Assembly: GCA_964019165.1 (NCBI GenBank)
Contig: OZ025268.1
Span: forward strand, 2,961,501-3,025,500
Source: Mastigias papua
Taxonomy: Eukaryota > Cnidaria > Scyphozoa > Rhizostomeae > Mastigiidae
Length of the DNA: 64,000 nucleotides
Direction of reading: 5' to 3'
Both the position numbers and the translations under genes were made by a program. Below, in pieces: positions 25,570 to 41,000 of the stretch; the first letter of the stretch is position 1; every line of letters begins with the position of its first letter. Below the pieces are notes generated by a model that was not told the origin of the DNA, made no database searches, and saw only the letters and a program-made list of their open reading frames with translations.

Positions 25570-28500
25570 GTATTTTAGCCAAAAATGACGAAAATTGAAA
25601 TTGACAGACTTTGATTGCAGATTGAAAAGTGATGAAAATGAGCCAATTTTGGCCAAAGAGTAAGGCTATAGCCTTGGTATTTTAGCCAAAAATGACGAAA
25701 ATTAAAATTGACAGACTTTGATTGCAGATTGAAATGTGATGAAAATGAGCCAATTTTGGCCAAAACGTAAGGCTATAGCCTTGGCATTTTAGCCAAAAAT
25801 GACGAAAATTGAAATTGACAGACTTTGATTGCAGATTGAAAAGTGATGAAAATGAGCCAATTTTGGCCAAAAAGTAAGGCTATAGCCTTGGTATTTTAGC
25901 CAAAAATGACGAAAATTAAAATTGACAGGCTGTGATTGCAGATTGAAAAGTGATGAAAATGAGCCAATTTTGGCCAAAAAGTAAGGCTATAGCCTTGGTA
26001 TTTTAGCCAAAAATGACGAAAATTAAAATTGACAGACTTTGATTGCAGATTGAAAAGTGATGAAAATGAGCCAATTTTGGCCAAAAAGTAAGGCTATAGC
26101 CTTGGTATTTTAGCCAAAAATGACGAAAATTGAAATTGACAGACTTTGATTGCAGATTGAAAAGTGATGAAAATGAGCCAATTTTGGCCAAAACGTAAGG
26201 CTATAGTCTTGGTATTTTAGCCAAAAATGACGAAAATTGAAATTGACAGACTTTGATTGCAGATTGAAAAGTGATGAAAATGAGCCAATTTTGGCCAAAA
26301 AGTAAGGCTATAGCCTTGGTATTTTAGCCACAAATGACGAAAATTAAAATTGACAGACTTTGATTGCAGATTGAAAAGTGATGAAAATGAGCCAATTTTG
26401 GCCAAAACGTAAGGCTATAGCCTTGGCATTTTAGCCAAAAATGACGAAAATTGAAATTGACAGACTTTGATTGCAGATTGAAAAGTGATGAAAATGAGCC
26501 AATTTTGGCCAAAGAGTAAGGCTATAGCCTTGGTATTTTAGCCAAAAATGACGAAAATTGAAATTGACAGACTTTGATTGCAGATTGAAAAGTGATGAAA
26601 ATGAGCCAATTTTGGCCAAAAAGTAAGGCTATAGCCTTGGTATTTTAGCCAAAAATGACGAAAATTCAAATTGACAGACTGTGATTGCAGATTGAAAAGT
26701 GATGAAAATGAGCCAATTTTGGCCAAAAAGTAAGGCTATAGCCTTGGTATTTTAGCCAAAAATGACGAAAATTCAAATTGACAGACTGTGATTGCAGATT
26801 GAAAAGTGATGAAAATGAGCCAATTTTGGCCAAAAAGTAAGGCTATAGCCTTGGTATTTTAGCCAAAACTGACGAAAATTGAAATTGACAGACTTTGATT
26901 GCAGATTGAAAAGTGATGAAAATGAGCCAATTCTGGCCAAAAAGTAAGGCTATAGCCTTGGTATTTTAGCCAAACATGACGAAAATTAAAATTGACAGAC
27001 TGTGATTGCAGATTGAAAAGTGATGAAAATGAGCCAATTTTGGCCAAAAGTAAGGCTATAGCCTTGGTATTTTAGCCAAAAATGACGAAAATTGAAATTG
27101 GCAGACTGTGATTGCAGATTGAAAAGTGATGAAAATGAGCCAATTTTGGCCAAAACGTAAGGCTATAGCCTTGGTATTTTAGCCAAAAATGACGAAAATT
27201 GAAATTGACAGACTTTCATTGCAGATTGAAAAGTGATGAAAATGAGCCAATTTTGGCCAAAGAGTAAGGCTATAGCCTTGGTATTTTAGCCAAAAATGAC
27301 GAAAATTAAAATTGACAGACTTTGATTGCAGATTGAAAAGTGATGAAAATGAGCCAATTTTGGCCAAAACGTAAGGCTATAGCCTTGGCATTTTAGCCAA
27401 AAATGACGAAAATTGAAATTGACAGACTTTGATTGCAGATTGAAAAGTGATGAAAATGAGCCAATTTTGGCCAAAGAGTAAGGCTATAGCCTTGGTATTT
27501 TAGCCAAAAATGACGAAAATTGAAATTGACAGACTTTGATTGCAGATTGAAAAGTGATGAAAATGAGCCAATTTTGGCCAAAAAGTAAGGCTATAGCCTT
27601 GGTATTTCAGCCAAAAATGACGAAAATTAAAATTGACAGACTTTGATTGCAGATTGAAAAGTGATGAAAATGAGCCAATTTTAGCCATAAAGTAAGGCTA
27701 TAGCCTTGGTATTTTAGCCAAAAATGACGAAAATTGAAATTGACAGACTTTGATTGCAGATTGAAAAGTGATGAAAATGAGCCAATTTTGGCCAAAACGT
27801 AAGGCTATAGCCTTGGTATTTTAGCCAAAAATGACGAAAATTGAAATTGACAGACTTTCATTGCAGATTGAAAAGTGATGAAACTGAGCCAATTTTGGCC
27901 AAAAAGTAAGGCTATAGCCTTGGTATTTTAGCCAAAAATGACGAAAATTAAAATTGACAGACTTTGATTGCAGATTGAAAAGTGATGAAAATGAGCCAAT
28001 TTTGGCCAAAAAGTAAGGCTATAGCCTTGGTATTTTAGCCAAAAATGACGAAAATTGAAATTGACAGACTTTGATTGCAGATTGAAAAGTGATGAAAATG
28101 AGCCAATTTTGGCCAGAAAGTAAGGCTATAGCCTTGGTATTTTAGCCAAAAATGACGAAAATTGAAATTGACAGACTTTGATTGCAGATTGAAAAGTGAT
28201 GAAAATGAGCCAATTTTGGCCAAACAGCAAGGCTATAGCCTTGGTATTTTAGCCAAAAATGACGAAAATTGAAATTGACAGACTTTGATTGCAGATTGAA
28301 AAGTGATGAAAATGAGCCAATTTTGGCCAAAGAGTAAGGCTATAGCCTTGGTATTTTAGCCAAAAATGACGAAAATTAAAATTGACAGACTTTGATTGCA
28401 GATTGAAAAGTGATGAAAATGAGCCAATTTTGGCCAAACAGCAAGGCTATAGCCTTGGTATTTTAGCCAAAAATGACGAAAATTGAAATTGACAGACTTT

Positions 28501-29746
28501 GATTGCAGATTGAAAAGTGATGAAAATGAGCCAATTTTGGCCAAAGAGTAAGGCTATAGCCTTGGTATTTTAGCCAAAAATGACGAAAATTAAAATTGAC
28601 AGACTTTGATTGCAGATTGAAAAGTGATGAAAATGAGCCAATTTTGGCCAAAACGTAAGGCTATAGCCTTGGCATTTTAGCCAAAAATGACGAAAATTGA
28701 AATTGACAGACTTTGATTGCAGATTGAAAAGTGATGAAAATGAGCTAATTTTGGCCAAAAAGTAAGGCTATAGCCTTGGTATTTTAGCCAAAAATGACGA
28801 AAATTAAAATTGACAGACTTTGATTGCAGATTGAAAAGTGATGAAAATGAGCCAATTTTGGCCAAACAGCAAGGCTATAGCCTTGGTATTTTAGCCAAAA
28901 ATGACGAAAATTGAAATTGACAGACTTTGATTGCAGATTGAAAAGTGATGAAAATGAGCCAATTTTGGCCAAAGAGTAAGGCTATAGCCTTGGTATTTTA
29001 GCCAAAAATGACGAAAATTAAAATTGACAGACTTTGATTGCAGATTGAAAAGTGATGAAAATGAGCCAATTTTGGCCAAAACGTAAGGCTATAGCCTTGG
29101 CATTTTAGCCAAAAATGACGAAAATTGAAATTGACAGACTTTGATTGCAGATTGAAAAGTGATGAAAATGAGCCAATTTTGGCCAAAGAGTAAGGCTATA
29201 GCCTTGGTATTTTAGCCAAAAATGACGAAAATTGAAATTGACAGACTTTGATTGCAGATTGAAAAGTGATGAAAATGAGCCAATTTTGGCCAAAAAGTAA
29301 GGCTATAGCCTTGGTATTTTAGCCAAAAATGACGAAAATTAAAATTGACAGACTGTGATTGCAGATTGAAAAGTGATGAAAATGAGCTAATTTTGGCCAA
29401 AAAGTAAGGCTATAGCCTTGGTATTTTAGCCAAAAATGACGAAAATTAAAATTGACAGACTTTGATTGCAGATTGAAAAGTGATGAAAATGAGCCAATTT
29501 TGGCCAAAACGTAAGGCTATAGCCTTGGCATTTTAGCCAAACATGACGAAAATTGAAATTGACAGACTTTGATTGCAGATTGAAAAGTGATGAAAATGAG
29601 CCAATTCTGGCCAAAGAATAAGGCTATAGCCTTGGTATTTTAGCCAAACATGACGAAAATTAAAATTGACAGACTGTGATTGCAGATTGAAAAGTGATGA
29701 AAATGAGCCAATTTTGGCCAAAAAGTAAGGCTATAGCTTTGGTATT

Positions 29747-32700
29747 TTAGCCAAAAATGACGAAAATTGAAATTGACAGACTTTGATTGCAGATTGAAAA
29801 GTGATGAAAATGAGCCAATTCTGGCCAAAAAGTAAGGCTATAGCCTTGGTATTTTAGCCAAACATGACGAAAATTAAAATTGACAGACTGTGATTGCAGA
29901 TTGAAAAGTGATGAAAATGAGCCAATTTTGGCCAAAAAGTAAGGCTATAGCCTTGGTATTTTAGCCAAAAATGACGAAAATTGAAATTGACAGACTTTGA
30001 TTGCAGATTGAAAAGTGATGAAAATGAGCCAATTTTGGCCAAAAAGTAAGGCTATAGCCTTGGTATTTTAGCCAAAAATGACGAAAATTCAAATTGACAG
30101 ACTGTGATTGCAGATTGAAAAGTGATGAAAATGAGCCAATTTTGGCCATAAAGTAAGGCTATAGCCTTGGTATTTTAGCCAAAAATGACGAAAATTGAAA
30201 TTGACAGACTTTGATTGCAGATTGAAAAGTGATGAAAATGAGCCAATTTTGGCCAAAGAGTAAGGCTATAGCCTTGGTATTTTAGCCAAAAATGACGAAA
30301 ATTGAAATTGACAGACTTTGATTGCAGATTGAAAAGTGATGAAAATGAGCCAATTTTGGCCAAAGAGTAAGGCTATAGCCTTGGTATTTTAGCCAAAACT
30401 GACGAAAATTGAAATTGACAGACTTTGATTGCAGATTGAAAAGTGATGAAAATGAGCCAATTTTGGCCAAGAAGTAAGGCTATAGCCTTGGTATTTTAGC
30501 CAAAAATGACGAAAATTGAAATTGACAGACTTTGATTGCAGATTGAAAAGTGATGAAAATGAGCCAATTTTGGCCAAAGAGTAAGGCTATAGCCTTGGTA
30601 TTTTAGCCAAAAATGACGAAAATTGAAATTGACAGACTGTGATTGCAGATTGAAAAGTGATGAAAATGAGCCAATTTTGGCCAAAAAGTAAGGCTATAGC
30701 CTTGGTATTTTAGCCAAAAATGACGAAAATTAAAATTGACAGACTTTGATTGCAGATTGAAAAGTGATGAAAATGAGCCAATTTTGGCCAAAAAGTAAGG
30801 CTATAGCCTTGGTATTTTAGCCAAAAATGACGAAAATTGAAATTGACAGACTTTGATTGCAGATTGAAAAGTGATGAAAATGAGCCAATTTTGGCCAAAA
30901 CGTAAGGCTATAGCCTTGGTATTTTAGCCAAAAATGACGAAAATTGAAATTGACAGACTTTGATTGCAGATTGAAAAGTGATGAAAATGAGCCAATTTTG
31001 GCCAAAGAGTAAGGCTATAGCCTTGGTATTTTAGCCAAAAATGACGAAAATTAAAATTGACAGACTTTGATTGCAGATTGAAAAGTGATGAAAATGAGCC
31101 AATTTTGGCCAAAACGTAAGGCTATAGCCTTGGCATTTTAGCCAAAAATGACGAAAATTGAAATTGACAGACTTTGATTGCAGATTGAAAAGTGATGAAA
31201 ATGAGCCAATTTTGGCCAAAAAGTAAGGCTATAGCCTTGGTATTTTAGCCAAAAATGACGAAAATTAAAATTGACAGGCTGTGATTGCAGATTGAAAAGT
31301 GATGAAAATGAGCCAATTTTGGCCAAAAAGTAAGGCTATAGCCTTGGTATTTTAGCCAAAAATGACGAAAATTAAAATTGACAGACTTTGATTGCAGATT
31401 GAAAAGTGATGAAAATGAGCCAATTTTGGCCAAAACGTAAGGCTATAGCCTTGGCATTTTAGCCAAAAATGACGAAAATTGAAATTGACAGACTTTGATT
31501 GCAGATTGAAAAGTGATGAAAATGAGCCAATTCTGGCCAAAGAGTAAGGCTATAGCCTTGGTATTTTAGCCAAACATGACGAAAATTAAAATTGACAGAC
31601 TGTGATTGCAGATTGAAAAGTGATGAAAATGAGCCAATTTTGGCCAAAAAGTAAGGCTATAGCCTTGGTATTTTAGCCAAAAATGACGAAAATTGAAATT
31701 GACAGACTTTGATTGCAGATTGAAAAGTGATGAAAATGAGCCAATTCTGGCCAAAAAGTAAGGCTATAGCCTTGGTATTTTAGCCAAACATGACGAAAAT
31801 TAAAATTGACAGACTGTGATTGCAGATTGAAAAGTGATGAAAATGAGCCAATTTTGGCCAAAAAGTAAGGCTATAGCCTTGGTATTTTAGCCAAAAATGA
31901 CGAAAATTGAAATTGACAGACTTTGATTGCAGATTGAAAAGTGATGAAAATGAGCCAATTTTGGCCAAAACGTAAGGCTATAGCCTTGGTATTTTAGCCA
32001 AAAATGACGAAAATTGAATTGACAGACTTTGATTGCAGATTGAAAAGTGATGAAAATGAGCCAATTTTGGCCAAAGAGTAAGGCTATAGCCTTGGTATTT
32101 TAGCCAAAAATGACGAAAATTGAAATTGACAGACTTTGATTGCAGATTGAAAAGTGATGAAAATGAGCCAATTTTGGCCAAAAAGTAAGGCTATAGCCTT
32201 GGTATTTTAGCCAAAAATGACGAAAATTAAAATTGACAGACTTTGATTGCAGATTGAAAAGTGATGAAAATGAGCCAATTCTGGCCAAAGAGTAAGGCTA
32301 TAGCCTTGGTATTTTAGCCAAACATGACGAAAATTAAAATTGACAGACTGTGATTGCAGATTGAAAAGTGATGAAAATGAGCCAATTTTGGCCAAAAAGT
32401 AAGGCTATAGCCTTGGTATTTTAGCCAAAAATGACGAAAATTGAAATTGACAGACTTTGATTGCAGATTGAAAAGTGATGAAAATGAGCCAATTCTGGCC
32501 AAAAAGTAAGGCTATAGCCTTGGTATTTTAGCCAAACATGACGAAAATTAAAATTGACAGACTGTGATTGCAGATTGAAAAGTGATGAAAATGAGCCAAT
32601 TTTGGCCAAAAAGTAAGGCTATAGCCTTGGTATTTTAGCCAAAAATGACGAAAATTGAAATTGACAGACTTTGATTGCAGATTGAAAAGTGATGAAAATG

Positions 32701-33251
32701 AGCCAATTTTGGCCAAAAAGTAAGGCTATAGCCTTGGTATTTTAGCCAAAAATGACGAAAATTCAAATTGACAGACTGTGATTGCAGATTGAAAAGTGAT
32801 GAAAATGAGCCAATTTTGGCCATAAAGTAAGGCTATAGCCTTGGTATTTTAGCCAAAAATGACGAAAATTGAAATTGACAGACTTTGATTGCAGATTGAA
32901 AAGTGATGAAAATGAGCCAATTTTGGCCAAAGAGTAAGGCTATAGCCTTGGTATTTTAGCCAAAAATGACGAAAATTGAAATTGACAGACTTTGATTGCA
33001 GATTGAAAAGTGATGAAAATGAGCCAATTTTGGCCAAAGAGTAAGGCTATAGCCTTGGTATTTTAGCCAAAACTGACGAAAATTGAAATTGACAGACTTT
33101 GATTGCAGATTGAAAAGTGATGAAAATGAGCCAATTTTGGCCAAAAAGTAAGGCTATAGCCTTGGTATTTTAGCCAAAAATGACGAAAATTGAAATTGAC
33201 AGACTTTGATTGCAGATTGAAAAGTGATGAAAATGAGCCAATTTTGGCCAA
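29747..33251 (+). repeat. 25-unit higher-order duplication in the satellite
   Basis: A series of variant units starting at 29747 recurs at 32421. It includes the rare AGCCAAAACTGACG unit at 30391 and 33065. The spacing is 2674 bp, 25 x 107 minus one, explained by a one-base deletion near 32017 (ATTGAATTGACAG). Confidence 0.8.
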
Positions 33252-36200
33252 AAAGTAAGGCTATAGCCTTGGTATTTTAGCCAAAAATGACGAAAATTCA
33301 AATTGACAGACTGTGATTGCAGATTGAAAAGTGATGAAAATGAGCCAATTTTGGCCAAAAAGTAAGGCTATAGCCTTGGTATTTTAGCCAAAAATGACGA
33401 AAATTAAAATTGACAGACTTTGATTGCAGATTGAAAAGTGATGAAAATGAGCCAATTTTGGCCAAAAAGTAAGGCTATAGCCTTGGTATTTTAGCCAAAA
33501 ATGACGAAAATTGAAATTGACAGACTTTGATTTGCAGATTGAAAAGTGATGAAAATGAGCCAATTTTGGGCCAAAACGTAAGGCTATACTTGGTATTTTA
33601 GCCAAAAATGACGAAAATTGAAATTGACAGACTTTGATTGCAGATTGAAAAGTGATGAAAATGAGCCAATTTTGGCCAAAGAGTAAGGCTATAGCCTTGG
33701 TATTTTAGCCAAAAATGACGAAAATTAAAATTGACAGACTTTGATTGCAGATTGAAAAGTGATGAAAATGAGCCAATTTTGGCCAAAACGTAAGGCTATA
33801 GCCTTGGCATTTTAGCCAAAAATGACGAAAATTGAAATTGACAGACTTTGATTGCAGATTGAAAAGTGATGAAAATGAGCCAATTTTGGCCAAAAAGTAA
33901 GGCTATAGCTTTGGTATTTTAGCCAAAAATGACGAAAATTAAAATTGACAGGCTGTGATTGCAGATTGAAAAGTGATGAAAATGAGCCAATTTTGGCCAA
34001 AAAGTAAGGCTATAGCCTTGGTATTTTAGCCAAAAATGACGAAAATTAAAATTGACAGACTTTGATTGCAGATTGAAAAGTGATGAAAATGAGCCAATTT
34101 TGGCCAAAAAGTAAGGCTATAGCCTTGGTATTTTAGCCAAAAATGACGAAAATTGAAATTGACAGACTTTGATTGCAGATTGAAAAGTGATGAAAATGAG
34201 CCAATTTTGGCCAAAACGTAAGGCTATAGTCTTGGTATTTTAGCCAAAAATGACGAAAATTGAAATTGACAGACTTTGATTGCAGATTGAAAAGTGATGA
34301 AAATGAGCCAATTTTGGCCAAAGAGTAAGGCTATAGCCTTGGTATTTTAGCCAAAAATGACGAAAATTAAAATTGACAGACTTTGATTGCAGATTGAAAA
34401 GTGATGAAAATGAGCCAATTTTGGCCAAAACGTAAGGCTATAGCCTTGGCATTTTAGCCAAAAATGACGAAAATTGAAATTGACAGACTTTGATTGCAGA
34501 TTGAAAAGTGATGAAAATGAGCCAATTTTGGCCAAAGAGTAAGGCTATAGCCTTGGTATTTTAGCCAAAAATGACGAAAATTGAAATTGACAGACTTTGA
34601 TTGCAGATTGAAAAGTGATGAAAATGAGCCAATTTTGGCCAAAAAGTAAGGCTATAGCCTTGGTATTTTAGCCAAAAATGACGAAAATTAAAATTGACAG
34701 ACTTTGATTGCAGATTGAAAAGTGATGAAAATGAGCCAATTTTGGCCAAAGAGTAAGGCTATAGCCTTGGTATTTTAGCCAAAAATGACGAAAATTGAAA
34801 TTGACAGACTTTGATTGCAGATTGAAAAGTGATGAAAATGAGCCAATTTTGGCCAAAAAGTAAGGCTATAGCCTTGGTATTTTAGCCAAAAATGACGAAA
34901 ATTCAAATTGACAGACTGTGATTGCAGATTGAAAAGTGATGAAAATGAGCCAATTTTGGCCAAAAAGTAAGGCTATAGCCTTGGTATTTTAGCCAAAAAT
35001 GACGAAAATTAAAATTGACAGACTTTGATTGCAGATTGAAAAGTGATGAAAATGAGCCAATTTTGGCCAAAAAGTAAGGCTATACCCTTGGTATTTTAGC
35101 CAAAAATGACGAAAATTGAAATTGACAGACTTTGATTGCAGATTCAAAAGTGATGAAAATGAGCCAATTTTGGCCAAAACGTAAGGCTATAGTCTTGGTA
35201 TTTTAGCCAAAAATGACGAAAATTGAAATTGACAGACTTTGATTGCAGATTGAAAAGTGATGAAAATGAGCCAATTTTGGCCAAAGAGTAAGGCTATAGC
35301 CTTGGTATTTTAGCCAAAAATGACGAAAATTGAAATTGACAGACTTTGATTGCAGATTGAAAAGTGATGAAAATGAGCCAATTTTGGCCAAAGAGTAAGG
35401 CTATAGCCTTGGTATTTTAGCCAAAAATGACGAAAATTGAAATTGACAGACTTTGATTGCAGATTGAAAAGTGATGAAAATGAGCCAATTTTGGCCAAAA
35501 AGTAAGGCTATAGCCTTGGTATTTTAGCCAAAAATGACGAAAATTAAAATTGACAGACTTTGATTGCAGATTGAAAAGTGATGAAAATGAGCCAATTTTG
35601 GCCAAAGAGTAAGGCTATAGCCTTGGTATTTTAGCCAAAAATGACGAAAATTGAAATTGACAGACTTTGATTGCAGATTGAAAAGTGATGAAAATGAGCC
35701 AATTTTGGCCAAAAAGTAAGGCTATAGCCTTGGTATTTTAGCCAAAAATGACGAAAATTAAAATTGACAGACTGTGATTGCAGATTGAAAAGTGATGAAA
35801 ATGAGCCAATTTTGGCCAAAAAGTAAGGCTATAGCCTTGGTATTTTAGCCAAAAATGACGAAAATTAAAATTGACAGACTTTGATTGCAGATTGAAAAGT
35901 GATGAAAATGAGCCAATTTTGGCCAAAAAGTAAGGCTATACCCTTGGTATTTTAGCCAAAAATGACGAAAATTGAAATTGACAGACTTTGATTGCAGATT
36001 CAAAAGTGATGAAAATGAGCCAATTTTGGCCAAAACGTAAGGCTATAGTCTTGGTATTTTAGCCAAAAATGACGAAAATTGAAATTGACAGACTTTGATT
36101 GCAGATTGAAAAGTGATGAAAATGAGCCAATTTTGGCCAAAGAGTAAGGCTATAGCCTTGGTATTTTAGCCAAAAATGACGAAAATTAAAATTGACAGAC

Positions 36201-36272
36201 TTTGATTGCAGATTGAAAAGTGATGAAAATGAGCCAATTTTGGCCAAAACGTAAGGCTATAGCCTTGGCATT

Positions 36273-38066
36273 TTAGCCAAAAATGACGAAAATTGAAATT
36301 GACAGACTTTGATTGCAGATTGAAAAGTGATGAAAATGAGCCAATTTTGGCCAAAGAGTAAGGCTATAGCCTTGGTATTTTAGCCAAAAATGACGAAAAT
36401 TGAAATTGACAGACTTTGATTGCAGATTGAAAAGTGATGAAAATGAGCCAATTTTGGCCAAAAAGTAAGGCTATAGCCTTGGTATTTTAGCCAAAAATGA
36501 CGAAAATTAAAATTGACAGACTTTGATTGCAGATTGAAAAGTGATGAAAATGAGCCAATTTTGGCCAAAGAGTAAGGCTATAGCCTTGGTATTTTAGCCA
36601 AAAATGACGAACATTGAAATTGACAGACTTTGATTGCAGATTGAAAAGTGATGAAAATGAGCCAATTTTGGCCAAAAAGTAAGGCTATAGCCTTGGTATT
36701 TTAGCCAAAAATGACGAAAATTCAAATTGACAGACTGTGATTGCAGATTGAAAAGTGATGAAAATGAGCCAATTTTGGCCAAAAAGTAAGGCTATAGCCT
36801 TGGTATTTTAGCCAAAAATGACGAAAATTAAAATTGACAGACTTTGATTGCAGATTGAAAAGTGATGAAAATGAGCCAATTTTGGCCAAAGAGTAAGGCT
36901 ATAGCCTTGGTATTTTAGCCAAAAATGACGAAAATTGAAATTGACAGACTTTGATTGCAGATTGAAAAGTGATGAAAATGAGCCAATTTTGGCCAAAAAG
37001 TAAGGCTATAGCCTTGGTATTTTAGCCAAAAATGACGAAAATTCAAATTGACAGACTGTGATTGCAGATTGAAAAGTGATGAAAATGAGCCAATTTTGGC
37101 CAAAAAGTAAGGCTATAGCCTTGGTATTTTAGCCAAAAATGACGAAAATTAAAATTGACAGACTTTGATTGCAGATTGAAAAGTGATGAAAATGAGCCAA
37201 TTTTGGCCAAAAAGTAAGGCTATACCCTTGGTATTTTAGCCAAAAATGACGAAAATTGAAATTGACAGACTTTGATTGCAGATTGAAAAGTGATGAAAAT
37301 GAGCCAATTTTGGCCAAAACGTAAGGCTATAGTCTTGGTATTTTAGCCAAAAATGACGAAAATTGAAATTGACAGACTTTGATTGCAGATTGAAAAGTGA
37401 TGAAAATGAGCCAATTTTGGCCAAAGAGTAAGGCTATAGCCTTGGTATTTTAGCCAAAAATGACGAAAATTAAAATTGACAGACTTTGATTGCAGATTGA
37501 AAAGTGATGAAAATGAGCCAATTTTGGCCAAAACGTAAGGCTATAGCCTTGGCATTTTAGCCAAAAATGACGAAAATTGAAATTGACAGACTTTGATTGC
37601 AGATTGAAAAGTGATGAAAATGAGCCAATTTTGGCCAAAGAGTAAGGCTATAGCCTTGGTATTTTAGCCAAAAATGACGAAAATTGAAATTGACAGACTT
37701 TGATTGCAGATTGAAAAGTGATGAAAATGAGCCAATTTTGGCCAAAAAGTAAGGCTATAGCCTTGGTATTTTAGCCAAAAATGACGAAAATTAAAATTGA
37801 CAGACTTTGATTGCAGATTGAAAAGTGATGAAAATGAGCCAATTTTGGCCAAAGAGTAAGGCTATAGCCTTGGTATTTTAGCCAAAAATGACGAACATTG
37901 AAATTGACAGACTTTGATTGCAGATTGAAAAGTGATGAAAATGAGCCAATTTTGGCCAAAAAGTAAGGCTATAGCCTTGGTATTTTAGCCAAAAATGACG
38001 AAAATTCAAATTGACAGACTGTGATTGCAGATTGAAAAGTGATGAAAATGAGCCAATTTTGGCCAA
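36273..38066 (+). repeat. 12-unit higher-order duplication in the satellite
   Basis: The marker ACGAACATTGAAATTGAC at 36607 recurs at 37891, exactly 1284 bp (12 x 107) away, and the neighbouring variant units recur in the same order. Confidence 0.8.
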
Positions 38067-41000
38067 AAAGTAAGGCTATAGCCTTGGTATTTTAGCCAAA
38101 ACTGACGAAAATTGAAATTGACAGACTTTGATTGCAGATTGAAAAGTGATGAAAATGAGCCAATTCTGGCCAAAAAGTAAGGCTATAGCCTTGGTATTTT
38201 AGCCAAACATGACGAAAATTAAATTGACAGACTGTGATTGCAGATTGAAAAGTGATGAAAATGAGCCAATTTTGGCCAAAAAGTAAGGCTATAGCCTTGG
38301 TATTTTAGCCAAAAATGACGAACATTGAAATTGACAGACTGTGATTGCAGATTGAAAAGTGATGAAAATGAGCCAATTTTGGCCAAAACGTAAGGCTATA
38401 GCCTTGGTATTTTAGCCAAAAATGACGAAAATTGAAATTGACAGACTTTCATTGCAGATTGAAAAGTGATGAAAATGAGCCAATTTTGGCCAAAGAGTAA
38501 GGCTATAGCCTTGGTATTTTAGCCAAAAATGACGAAAATTAAAATTGACAGACTTTGATTGCAGATTGAAAAGTGATGAAAATGAGCCAATTTTGGCCAA
38601 AACGTAAGGCTATAGCCTTGGCATTTTAGCCAAAAATGACGAAAATTCAAATTGACAGACTTTGATTGCAGATTGAAAAGTGATGAAAATGAGCCAATTT
38701 TGGCCAAAGAGTAAGGCTATAGCCTTGGTATTTTAGCCAAAAATGACGAAAATTGAAATTGACAGACTTTGATTGCAGATTGAAAAGTGATGAAAATGAG
38801 CCAATTTTGGCCAAAAAGTAAGGCTATAGCCTTGGTATTTTAGCCAAAAATGACGAAAATTAAAATTGACAGACTTTGATTGCAGATTGAAAAGTGATGA
38901 AAATGAGCCAATTTTGGCCATAAAGTAAGGCTATAGCCTTGGTATTTTAGCCAAAAATGACGAAAATTGAAATTGACAGACTTTGATTGCAGATTGAAAA
39001 GTGATGAAAATGAGCCAATTTTGGCCAAAGAGTAAGGCTATAGCCTTGGTATTTTAGCCAAAAATGACGAAAATTGAAATTGACAGACTTTGATTGCAGA
39101 TTGAAAAGTGATGAAAATGAGCCAATTTTGGCCAAAAAGTAAGGCTATAGCCTTGGTATTTTAGCCAAAAATGACGAAAATTAAAATTGACAGACTGTGA
39201 TTGCAGATTGAAAAGTGATGAAAATGAGCCAATTTTGGCCAAAACGTAAGGCTATAGCCTTGGTATTTTAGCCAAAAATGACGAACATTGAAATTGACAG
39301 ACTTTGATTGCAGATTGAAAAGTGATGAAAATGAGCCAATTTTGGCCAAAAAGTAAGGCTATAGCCTTGGTATTTTAGCCAAAAATGACGAAAATTAAAA
39401 TTGACAGACTTTGATTGCAGATTGAAAAGTGATGAAAATGAGCCAATGTTGGCCAAAAAGTAAGGCTATAGCCTTGGTATTTTAGCCAAAAATGACGAAA
39501 ATTGAAATTGACAGACTTTGATTGCAGATTGAAAAGTGATGAAAATGAGCCAATTTTGGCCAGAAAGTAAGGCTATAGCCTTGGTATTTTAGCCAAAAAT
39601 GACGAAAATTGAAATTGACAGACTTTGATTGCAGATTGAAAAGTGATGAAAATGAGCCAATTTTGGCCAAAATTAGGGCTATAGCCTTGGTATTTTAGCC
39701 AAAAATGACGAAAATTGAAATTGACAGACTTTCAATGCAGATTGAAAAGTGATGAACATGAGCCAAGTTTGGCCAAAAAGTAAAGCTATAGCCTTGGTAT
39801 TTTAGCCAAAAATGACGACAATTAAATTTGACAGACTGTGATTGCAGATTGAAAAGTGATGAAAATGAGCCAATTTTGGCCAAAGGAGTAAGGCTATAGC
39901 CTTGGTATTTTAGCCAAAAATGACGAAAATTAAAATTGACAGACTTTGATTGCAGATTCAAAAGTGATGAAAATGAGCCAATTTTGGCCAAAAAGTAAGG
40001 CTATAGCCTTGGTATTATAGCCAAAAATGACGAAAATTGAAATTGACAGACTTTGATTGCAGATTGAAAAGTGATGAAAATGAGCCAATTTTGGCCAAAA
40101 ATTAAGGCTATAGCCTTGGTATTTTAGCCAAAAATGACGAAAATTAAAATTGACAGACTTTGATTGCAGATTGAAAAGTGATGAAAATGAGCCAATTTTG
40201 GCCAAAACGTAAGGCTATAGCCTTGGTATTTTAGCCAAAAATGACGAAACTTGAAATTGACAGACTTTGATTGCAGATTGAAAAGTGATGAAAATGAGCC
40301 AATTTTGGCCAAAAAGTAAGGCTATAGCCTTGGTATTTTAGCCAAAAATGACGAAAATTAAAATTGACAGACTTTGATTGCAGATTGAAAAGTGATGAAA
40401 ATGAGCCAATTTTGGCCAAAAAGTAAGGCTATAGCCTTGGTATTTTAGCCAAAAATGACGAAAATTGAAATTGACAGACTGTGATTGCAGATTGAAAAGT
40501 GATGAAAATGAGCCAATTTTGGCCAAAAAGTAAGGCTATAGCCTTGGTATTTTAGCCAAAAATGACGACAATTGAAATTGACAGACTTTGATTGCAGAGT
40601 GAAAAGTAATGAAAATGAGCCAATTTTGGCCAAAGAGTAAGGCTATAGCCTTGGTATTTTAGCCAAAAATGACGAAAATTGAAATTGACAGACTTTGATT
40701 GCAGATTGAAAAGTGATGAAAATGAGCCAATTTTGGCCAAAAAGTAAGGCTATAGCCTTGGTATTTTAGCCAAAAATGACGAAAATTGAAATTGACAGAC
40801 TTTGATTGCAGATTGAAAAGTGATGAAAATGAGCCAATTTTGGCCAAAATTAAGGCTATAGCCTTGGTATTTTAGCCAAAAATGACGAAAATTGAAATTG
40901 ACAGACTTTGATTGCAGATTGAAAAGTGATGAAAATGAGCCAATTTTGGCCAACAAGTAAGGCTATAGCCTTGGTATTTTAGCCAAAAATGACGAAAATT

